Shown here: positions 21,701 through 26,696 of the stretch, in pieces
How positions within the stretch are numbered: the stretch's first letter is position 1
Layout: every line of letters begins with the position of its first letter
Source of the DNA: Lingula anatina
Taxonomy: Eukaryota; Brachiopoda; Lingulata; Lingulida; Lingulidae
DNA length: 26,696 bases
NCBI RefSeq assembly: GCF_001039355.2
Contig: NW_019775526.1
Span: forward strand, 6,012 to 32,707
Reading direction: 5' to 3'
The notes under the pieces: model-generated
The model's database searches: none
What the model saw: only the letters and a program-made list of their open reading frames with translations
What the model was told of the DNA's origin: nothing
Program-made: the position numbers and the translations under genes

Positions 21701-23352
21701 CAATTTTCTTGTATTAATAAAGTTATTTTTGTAACTCATACGTAGACAAAATATCTGTTGTTCATGCCAGAAGTCCACCCCTCACCACCCACCCCCCCCC
21801 AACCAAAAATGTGACCCACAACCCCACAAACATCTAAGACCAGATAATATTTTTTTTTCTAACCATATAGCCACTAACTGTTGGTCATAAATTCTTGTCT
21901 TGTCTCAGGAAAGAGGATTCGTAAACTGTAGATTCAAGGTGAAAATTTTAATGTGGTTTTACAGTGGGGAAGTTAATGTACTAGTACTGAAGCAACAATA
22001 ACTCTAAAACAGGATATAAAATTAATGCCATGCTATATAATGCCCCTATCACAACTCATCTGTCTAGACAATTATTAAATATCTTTTTTCTAATGCATGC
22101 AATAGAGAGAGACCTTTTAGACAAGCAGTGGTAAAATATCTAAATTTATATGGATGGTACCCCATTATAGGCAACATAGTTTTAGAGATACATGTACCTG
22201 TATTTTAAACAATGAACATGGCAAACAATAATTATGAAAATTGACCAAAGCACTGCATCATGCTGTTAGTCATAGCAACTTATTCATCATCGATGACCTA
22301 AATTTTGACATGTCAGCAAATATAAAGCATGAAGATTTTTGTCTAAAATACTTGTCTGCTTAATACAGACAGGGAAACCACAACATTGTCTAGAGCTATT
22401 TGCTCAGAGATATATAATCCAGCAAATGTTATTCAAAGAACACCTGAATTATGTCATCTTTGCATTCAGTATTAAACCCTCAAGTGACACAACTGTATAA
22501 ATATGCATGCAAGCTATGAACATACACATTGGCATGGGCATAATCAAGTCTTATATAAATTTGCATTTATATATTATAATTATGTTTGAATATTTGTGTT
22601 ACCAGCATCTAAGCTAATAACACCTTAAAAGCATTCCTTCAGTACATGGAATTGTCAATTCAAATTCAAATTTTTAACTTGATTTGATCATCCATTTGTG
22701 AAATTTTAGCTGAAATAACAAACACGTCATAGTGCCTCAAGAGTATGTAAGAGTAAACACAATATACATGTACTTGTAACAGTTGAGCCACTTGTTATGT
22801 ACAGCACTCACTGTAAAAATGCCACAGAGTACAAATAGTTTCAGCTGGAACTTTCCAAACCCAATGGTCTCCACTGCATCTTCCACTGTGAAGTTAGCAT
22901 GGTCCACTGAGCTCTCAGTAGTAGAGATAACTGGAGCATCACTGAAAGTGCCATGATCTGAAATAGTCAGTGAAACTGATTTAAAAACAGTGAAAAAAAT
23001 GTTAATCTAAACAGTACACAAAATACAATGAACTGAAAAGGATGAAATGAGATAAAGTGCCATTCAAAACACTTTGATGTTGTAGTACAATGTACTCAGT
23101 ACTTCTATTCAAAGATGAATGGTGCATGTAATCTATCAACCCCCTTTTTTATTTACAAATGGACAAATATTCATCAAACAACTGAACACATGAGAGAGAG
23201 AGAGAAAGTAGCAGTGATAGGGTACATTTGATAATGTATACAAATAATTAGAGAGAGTCTATAATTCAAGTCTGCAATTAGGATGACCTTAAAGACCCTC
23301 CAGTACCTTCTTTCATGCGTTTATAAGAGGATCCTACAGGTTGCAGCTCCAT
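12781..23352 (-). CDS. SVOP: SVOP-like (synaptic vesicle 2-related) major facilitator transporter, 15-exon gene
   Basis: A major facilitator superfamily organic-ion-type transporter with 12 predicted membrane segments; vertebrate SVOP is found on synaptic vesicles and its substrate is not established. Exons on the minus strand: 23352-23307, 22957-22812, 21629-21531, 20955-20884, 19812-19688, (19385-19372), 19208-19162, 17501-17376, 16868-16740, 16464-16314, 15879-15775, 15198-15005, 14712-14623, 13932-13819, 12792-12781. Their sum is 1470 bases: 489 codons and a stop, close to the human SVOPL length. Hallmarks in order: [14 protein letters not shown] (about 49-62), ASDAMEM, the loop 2-3 motif [75 protein letters not shown] and PIETRGRAM. 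All splice phases agree, except that a small exon is required between 19688 and 19208. Confidence 0.93.
12793..13818. other. Last intron of the SVOP-like gene; no gene seen
   Basis: AT-rich, without recognised exons or long repeats on either strand. Confidence 0.6.
13819..13932 (-). CDS. SVOP: SVOP-like exon 14: TM12 and PIETRGR end motif
   Basis: 38 codons, phase 0-0: [20 protein letters not shown], then [25 protein letters not shown]-type sequence closes the last membrane segment throughout the SVOP/SV2 group. Acceptor gttttttctag, donor GCT/GTAAGT. Confidence 0.95.
14369..14578. mobile_element. Fold-back element with 60-bp inverted repeats
   Basis: Arms 14369-14428 and 14519-14578 are complementary at 59 of 60 positions, starting TTCACATGAAAAATC and ending GGTATCTTGTGATCAC. 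The 90-base centre is itself structured: ACTGGC...GCCAGT (14461-14479) and CTCGG...CCGAG (14503-14519). Weaker terminal similarity (TTAAGGCTTTG against TTTAGACTCCA) extends outwards. No coding capacity, so a MITE or fold-back transposon is inferred. Confidence 0.88.
14623..14712 (-). CDS. SVOP: SVOP-like exon 13: EVYPTxxRALGLG loop and TM11
   Basis: 30 codons, phase 0-0: [20 protein letters not shown], then [10 protein letters not shown]. Joined after TTE it restores the conserved TxEVYPTxxRALGLG loop. The donor CAG/GTAATG is only 44 bases from a 60-bp-arm fold-back element in the following intron. Confidence 0.95.
15005..15198 (-). CDS. SVOP: SVOP-like exon 12: TM8-TM10 with second DxxGRxxT motif
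   Basis: [20 protein letters not shown] carries the loop 8-9 counterpart of the MFS motif (D-L-I-G-R-Q-K). A leucine-rich TM9 follows, then [20 protein letters not shown]. Ends TTE at donor GAG/GTAGGA, phase 0. Acceptor gcttttttatag. Confidence 0.95.
15486..15550. repeat. AAAT/AAT-rich simple repeat
   Basis: Imperfect (AAAT)n grading into AAT units from about 15507, in the intron between exons 11 and 12 of the SVOP-like gene. Confidence 0.85.
15775..15879 (-). CDS. SVOP: SVOP-like exon 11: extracellular loop 7-8 with cysteines
   Basis: Encodes [20 protein letters not shown], then [15 protein letters not shown]. The cysteines parallel those of the SVOP luminal loop, and DYxxxxWxxLxEFxG leads into TM8. 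Acceptor tttcctgtctag; donor TTA G/GTAAGT, whose single base completes Gly with exon 12. Confidence 0.93.
16314..16464 (-). CDS. SVOP: SVOP-like exon 10: end of loop, TM7 with FSYYG
   Basis: [20 protein letters not shown], then [18 protein letters not shown]. The FSYYG motif in TM7 is a strong SVOP-type marker. Acceptor ttgctag, donor ACA G/GTAAGA. Ends with Cys at the start of an extracellular loop. Confidence 0.94.
16740..16868 (-). CDS. SVOP: SVOP-like exon 9: PESARYL motif and central cytoplasmic loop
   Basis: 43 codons, phase 0-0: [20 protein letters not shown] and a charged loop to [12 protein letters not shown]. PESxRYL closes the N-terminal half in sugar/organic-ion-type facilitators, and the A-x-x-x-L-R-x-A helix that follows is usual here. 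Donor GTG/GTAGGC. Confidence 0.95.
17143..17223 (+). repeat. Two 38-bp direct repeats, period 43
   Basis: TGTTATTCATTTTTAGCCCC... (17143-17180) recurs at 17186-17223 with a few substitutions, separated by TACAC, within an SVOP-like intron. Confidence 0.88.
17376..17501 (-). CDS. SVOP: SVOP-like exon 8: TM5-TM6
   Basis: 42 codons, phase 0-0: [18 protein letters not shown], then [21 protein letters not shown]. The FWAxG and GWRWLxxLSAxP motifs align with TM5-TM6 of SVOP. Acceptor ttaatatttatgcag, donor TAT/GTGAGT. Confidence 0.95.
17615..19086 (+). mobile_element. Dispersed modular element, copy 2 (three 159-bp modules, hairpin end)
   Basis: Same left end, right end and core as 10361-10996 but about 840 bases longer. 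The left part contains a degenerate duplication of about 300 bp (ATTCTGATGCAA...TTCAGGCCCATG at 17667 and 17967). Then three modules have cores starting at 18551, 18710 and 18869, exactly 159 bases apart, followed by GGCATCGGCATCGGCATC-type triplets and the end hairpin (19050-19079). It fills most of the SVOP-like intron between exons 7 and 8. Open frames across it arise from the repeats. Confidence 0.75.
18551..18900 (+). repeat. 159-bp tandem modules with conserved core
   Basis: Cores at 18551, 18710 and 18869 share CCCGATCATGCTGATTTTCG followed by AACTTGACCTGCGTTTTA; the first copy is the most diverged. Flanking parts of each module (GTGAAAAAACAGCATAACT, TGTTTACAG, TGCATATATGCTGAAAA) are also shared. 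Confidence 0.9.
19162..19208 (-). CDS. SVOP: SVOP-like exon 7: [10 protein letters not shown] loop, TM4-TM5 junction
   Basis: 47 bases between acceptor tttacaattctggcag and donor CAT/GTGAGT. Encodes (E)[15 protein letters not shown], matching the conserved EFLPxKxRAK loop of SVOP proteins, then the first residues of TM5. Phase 0 out joins IFWATG of the next exon. Confidence 0.9.
19372..19385 (-). CDS. SVOP: Candidate 14-nt microexon (A-L-F-T-E)
   Basis: The frame requires an exon of length 3n+2 between 19688 and 19208 that supplies residues equivalent to the VTLYA stretch before EFLP in the family. Scanning the intron, AAG/TGCTCTTTTTACTG/GTCACT meets the phase exactly and yields SQA-ALFT-EYLP, one residue shorter than vertebrate SVOP. 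The acceptor has a poor pyrimidine tract, so this is tentative. Confidence 0.3.
19688..19812 (-). CDS. SVOP: SVOP-like exon 5: TM3 and start of TM4
   Basis: Encodes [18 protein letters not shown], then [22 protein letters not shown], typical of TM3-TM4 of SVOP. The strong donor GC/GTAAGT leaves phase 2, which does not fit the next clear exon (19208) directly, so a short exon must lie between. Confidence 0.93.
19813..20883. other. SVOP-like intron 4; no gene seen
   Basis: No coding content recognised. A locally GC-richer patch near 20070-20215 (with GGGGCCCC) stands out but I cannot classify it. Confidence 0.55.
20884..20955 (-). CDS. SVOP: SVOP-like exon 4: TM2 and the MFS loop 2-3 motif
   Basis: 24 codons, phase 0 at both ends: [13 protein letters not shown] then [11 protein letters not shown], the GxxxDxxGRx motif that links membrane segments 2 and 3 in major facilitators. 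Acceptor aatctttctag, donor CCT/GTGAGT. Confidence 0.95.
21257..21524 (-). mobile_element. MITE with TIRs TAAGG..TCATTCCCA, end lies at a splice donor
   Basis: Read on the minus strand it begins TAAGGGGTCATTCCCA and ends with the complement of TAAGGCTCATTCCCA, giving terminal inverted repeats of about 15 bp and a likely TA or TTA target duplication. Internal blocks (ACTCCCTGGGG, TTAAGCAGATTAACAAGC, GTTAAGTAGAATA) tie it to 11763-12272 and 24021-24370. About 268 bp, no coding capacity. It begins 6 bases inside the intron after exon 3. Confidence 0.8.
21531..21629 (-). CDS. SVOP: SVOP-like exon 3: ASDAMEM segment, TM1 and following loop
   Basis: 33 codons, phase 0 at both ends, encoding [17 protein letters not shown], then [15 protein letters not shown]. 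The SDAMEM/ADAMEM motif in TM1 is diagnostic of SVOP/SV2-type carriers. The donor ACG/GTAATT is weak and is followed immediately by the end of an inserted MITE (21257-21524). Confidence 0.95.
21630..22811. other. SVOP-like intron 2; no gene seen
   Basis: Notably CpG-poor (one CpG in 22021-22620 by eye). A 10-C run lies near 21790-21800. No exons or structured repeats recognised. Confidence 0.6.
22812..22957 (-). CDS. SVOP: SVOP-like exon 2: cytoplasmic N-terminus, [11 protein letters not shown] signature and start of TM1
   Basis: Acceptor ctgactatttcag; the first two bases complete the Asp codon from exon 1. An acidic, Ser/Thr-rich stretch leads into the family signature [20 protein letters not shown] and the beginning of membrane segment 1. 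Donor ACA/GTGAGT, phase 0. Confidence 0.95.
23307..23352 (-). CDS. SVOP: SVOP-like coding exon 1
   Basis: ATG at 23352-23350 after gacaaaATGGAG. Encodes [15 protein letters not shown] plus one base, with donor G/GTACTG. Ten bases before the ATG a plausible acceptor (gtttagacttacatcag) suggests an upstream non-coding exon. The N-terminus is shorter than that of vertebrate SVOP. Confidence 0.82.
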
Positions 23353-23634
23353 TTTGTCTTGTCTGATGTAAGTCTAAACACTGCCTTTAGGCTCTCCAAC
23401 TTTCCCTTAATCCATACAGTCACAGCTCCAGATCTGGTATCTGCATACTTCCAAGTATAATTACTGCAATACCACCTAGTAAATAATTTAAATACAGACT
23501 AGTTATACCAGCAGAGTATATTAATGATGACTTATTTGGGCCTATTGCAAGTTAGTATATGTACTATGGACAAACATCAGTCAGTAGTTGTATACGAACT
23601 CAATTAACTACACTATAATACATCCAGTAGGCAC

Positions 23635-23943
23635 AGGCCTACCTAACTACCTGACTCGGCACCGAATTCACCAGAAGATCAGACCAAACTACCCTTTTTC
23701 AAGGTGTGCATCAGTACGCATTTCATAGTATCATACCCCGGAGCAAATTTTGAGATGAGATGTACTACTTTCCAACCCCACTGAGAATCATCTCTATCAC
23801 AGCGTGTACTAGGCAAGAGCGTTGTTGCGTCTGTTCCTTTGAAGTGTGTACTGATACACACCTTGAAAACAGGTAGTGTGGTACAATCTACCGGTGAATA
23901 ATTCAGGATCATTTGGTGCCGAGTCTGGTAGTTGGGTAGGCCT
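23635..23943. mobile_element. Fold-back element upstream of the SVOP-like start codon
   Basis: Outer arms 23635-23663 and 23915-23943 (AGGCCTACC...GACTCGGCACC) pair at 27 of 29 positions. An inner pair, TTTTCAAGGTGTG...ATCAGTAC (23696-23720 and 23845-23869), extends the complementarity. A possible TA target duplication lies just outside. The 107-codon frame across it has no recognisable domain. Confidence 0.8.
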
Positions 23944-24020
23944 GAGGCACTTAGGGGATGTTCCCAATAATAATATTGCTCAGTTTCTGGAAGTTTTTTC
24001 ACTTCATATTGAATGTGATC

Positions 24021-24370
24021 TAAGGGTGCTTTCCTAGAGATTTAGATCGATCTAAAGATTAAGTTTTAGATCGACCTAACTCCCTGGGGGTTCAGGCTAA
24101 ATTGCAGTCAGCCGAGCGGACACCATAGTTAATTACCCCCTTAGAGCTTTTAGTAGGCAGGACAGACGCTTAAGCTGGCCAAGCTGACAGTAATCTAGTG
24201 AGACTCCCCACAGGGATAGATCGATCTAAAAATCTATGGAAATGGGGTGTAATGCACACGAGATAATCACTCCCTAGCTGCTCAAGGAGGAGTGCCATTC
24301 AGTTAATCTAGTTGCATTCAGCGAGAATCCCTTCGGCATTGGATCGATCTACATAAAATGTGCCCTTAGT
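24021..24370 (+). mobile_element. MITE-like repeat, copy B
   Basis: Close relative of 11924-12272 in the same orientation. Ends read TAAGGGTGCTTTCC and, inverted, TAAGGGCACATTTT, so short inverted repeats with TAAGGG termini are visible. It adjoins the fold-back element 23635-23943. Confidence 0.82.
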
Positions 24371-25613
24371 AATTAAAAGCCAACAATTATATACATCTTT
24401 ACCAAAACTACCTTTGTATTCTGTCATAAGCATTCTCAAAATATCATCACACAATTCCAAAAATATCTTTATGCCAAAATAGATAGTCTACAGTCTCCTT
24501 TTTTTACCTTATACCAATGCCAGTCCCAAAAATTTACCTTGAAAGAGCATTTAATACATTATCCTAGTCTGTAAAAAAAGTACAGTTTAGAGGGTCTTTG
24601 TCTTTCTTCTGAATGCCTCTGCTTAGTATTTTGTCTCCTCCTCGTAGGACAGACATTTTGGAAAATGGAATACGTAAGCCCCCCTCGTTGCATCCACCTG
24701 TGAAATACTTCATGGTAAACTACCCACACCTTATAAGACCAGGCTGGCAAGGCCTAGGTTAAGAAAACTTTGGACATTAAAACAAACAAAATATTATAAT
24801 CTATGGATTCTTTAGTACAGGTACACAGTTTGTCAGATATAGTGATTCAAAATTATTGTCACATTATGATTGAATTCTACTGGTGCAGATAATAGTGTAG
24901 CACAGTTTAGAGCCATGCTCATGCACCTAGTATGGCATAATGATGTATATGATATTTAAATAAACATCACATTACCTGTTAAACCTTGCATGACTCCTGC
25001 ATGCTTGAAAACTAATCAAGACCATCTGTATTAAAGGTCAACTAAGCACGACTTAAAAACATTGATATATATTGATATTCAATGGAAAACCTTTAATAAT
25101 AATAATAATATTTATTTATATATATATTCATGTTTGAAAGTTAAAGTTGGATTGTACTTGCACTACTAAAGAGGAACAAAAGTTATAAAATTATCTCCTA
25201 AAATAAGAAGAAGAATCTCAAGTTGAATAAATTTATTTCTGTGTGTTGACTGTGATTGCGACAAGAAACAGCCATACAATCATCGAGGAAAAAGGACTTT
25301 TATCTTACCAAAGTTAATTTATATTTATCCAAACAATCAATCTACTTAATTACTTATATTTATCTTATCATATACATTTACATTTAGTGTGCATGTGTGT
25401 TCTGTGCAAAAATAACACTGTTTGCAATGGTCCAAAAATAATCATTCTTCACCACTCTAATTCATTACAGCACTCCAGTGAACATAAAATGCTCAAATGT
25501 AAGTCTAGAGGCTGATAACTATAGGGCTCAAACACATAATGAATAATGAGCTAATGTGTCACTGACATAAATAGGATTCACATTTATACCTTCAGCACTG
25601 AAACGGGGTTTGA

Positions 25614-25615
<2 letters not shown>
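24371..25615. other. Non-coding upstream of the SVOP-like gene
   Basis: AT-rich with an (AAT)n/(AT)n patch at 25095-25128. No exon recognised on either strand. Confidence 0.5.

Positions 25616-25669
<54 letters not shown>
25616..25669. repeat. (GT)27 microsatellite
   Basis: 54 uninterrupted bases of GT dinucleotide; likely length-polymorphic. Confidence 0.98.
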
Positions 25670-25671
<2 letters not shown>

Positions 25672-25849
25672 CGTTATGGAAGACTATAGGTAGTATATGC
25701 ATAGCGTGTTGAAGAAATCTAAGTCTTAGCACGAAAATTCCTTAGCACTGTTGCAATACTGTACATACTAGTATACAGTATGATATACTTTTTGAAATTA
25801 TATGTTTAATATTCATATTGTACATATAAAATACGTTAAAAGGGCGGGT

Positions 25850-26350
25850 AACGCATGCATTTCTGTTCTAGTGGTACCCGAGTTCGGTCATCAAAGGTAA
25901 AAACTCTTGTGCTGACGTTTATGTAACCTTAATTCACCTGTCCCCATACGCCGATCACCATAAGGCCCAGATGAGGGAATAAGTGATATAGCTCTTGATG
26001 GGCGTGGTGATCAGGCATCAGCAAAAGTTATGTTGCTATTTGCTCATTTTTTAACCATTTTGTAAGTGGCTTATCACGTTCTCATCTTACCTTGTTTTTT
26101 TCTCTCTGTCTGATCTTCCTCCCTTGTGCCCTGGTGTCTCGTTGTGATGTGTCACTTTCAAAACGAGGCTCGGAATCCCCTTCCTTGACAGGAAAAGGTC
26201 AAGAGTTTTACATGGATTAACGCAGTAACTTGCGGTATATCCCGCGTGTTTTAGGTGTTGAAATAAATGTTAATCGATGACGAGCCACGTTTTGACATAA
26301 ATCACGCGTGATTATATTAAAATGATTCTACAAATATGTTTTCTTAACGT
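25850..26350 (-). promoter_or_regulatory. CpG-rich stretch, candidate promoter of the SVOP-like gene
   Basis: By eye, 26001-26600 has about 17 CpG against 1 in each of two 600-base samples from the gene body. It contains a strong minus-strand donor at 26091/26090. Position upstream of the SVOP-like gene on its coding strand suggests the transcription start region. Confidence 0.35.
26091..26200 (-). other. Candidate non-coding first exon of the SVOP-like gene
   Basis: On the minus strand a purine-rich stretch ends in AACAAG/GTAAGA, a near-consensus donor. It could splice to the acceptor acttacatcag at 23364-23363, ten bases before the ATG. Its 5' end is a guess; there is no direct evidence of transcription. 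Confidence 0.3.
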
Positions 26351-26696
26351 TAGATGATGCATGTACCCCAGCAGGTGTTGTTTTGGAAAATGAGGAAGAA
26401 AAATATATTTCAAAGAATGTAACATGGTTTCTTAATAAAAAGCAACGTAAATGGGATAATATTTTCATAATTCACAGGGTAGTGTAAATACGTGTACTTG
26501 GATTTTGCAGGGGAATACAAGGTAAATGTTAGGTAAGGAGATGATGAGAGATAATCATTGTCACCTGTTTACAGGATAATTCCATTGTTATTGTAACTAT
26601 TAACTCGATTATGACAATAAATTTTGTGATTATGGTGGCTGCTGTGAAGGGGCTGTCATTATAACTGAACAACTCTTCCTGTTGGTTAATGTTATT
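26351..26696. other. Right edge, nothing recognised
   Basis: AT-rich, no exon or repeat seen. Confidence 0.4.

Noticed and set aside
23679-24002. 107-codon minus-strand frame
   Set aside because: Lies across the fold-back element; no recognisable domain and the inverted arms explain the openness.

Overview
The window is animal nuclear DNA. It is AT-rich, with spliced genes whose introns run from a few hundred bases to about 3 kb, GT-AG splice sites, microsatellites, homopolymer C/G runs and many short fold-back or dispersed elements. The gene families (an SLC1A excitatory amino acid transporter, an SVOP-type major facilitator, a NUDT15-type Nudix hydrolase) are metazoan. The mosaic CpG pattern (CpG-rich flanks, a CpG-poor body across one long gene) fits an invertebrate, possibly a marine deuterostome or lophotrochozoan. 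I cannot name the species from sequence alone.

Layout: (1) 1-6.2 kb holds the 5' part of an SLC1A (EAAT-type) transporter gene on the minus strand. Four coding exons (6163-5733, 2767-2725, 2460-2274, 1156-964) join in frame into about 285 residues, from the start methionine through the long glycosylated extracellular loop to the next membrane segment. The C-terminal transport core lies beyond the left edge. (2) 6.2-8.8 kb is intergenic and contains the transporter's promoter. (3) 8826-9007 on the plus strand is a single clear NUDT15-like exon carrying the Nudix box; I found neither its upstream nor its downstream partner exon. (4) 9-12.3 kb is non-coding and holds a dispersed element (10361-10996) and a MITE-like repeat (11924-12272). 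(5) 12.8-23.4 kb on the minus strand is a complete SVOP-like transporter gene. Fourteen exons are well supported and one 14-nt microexon (19385-19372) is tentative; together they give an open frame of 489 codons plus stop. (6) 23.4-26.7 kb is upstream of that gene: two adjacent inverted-repeat elements, a (GT)27 microsatellite, and a CpG-rich stretch near 25.85-26.5 kb with a strong splice donor, which may be the promoter and a non-coding first exon.

The SLC1A and SVOP-like genes are both multi-pass membrane transporters read from the same strand, about 6.6 kb apart; the Nudix exon lies between them on the opposite strand. Nothing here shows co-regulation. The most unusual material is in the repeats: a dispersed element built from about 159-bp modules with a nearly invariant core of about 32 bp and ending in a perfect hairpin; a 60-bp-arm fold-back element; and a MITE whose end sits 6 bases inside an intron donor.
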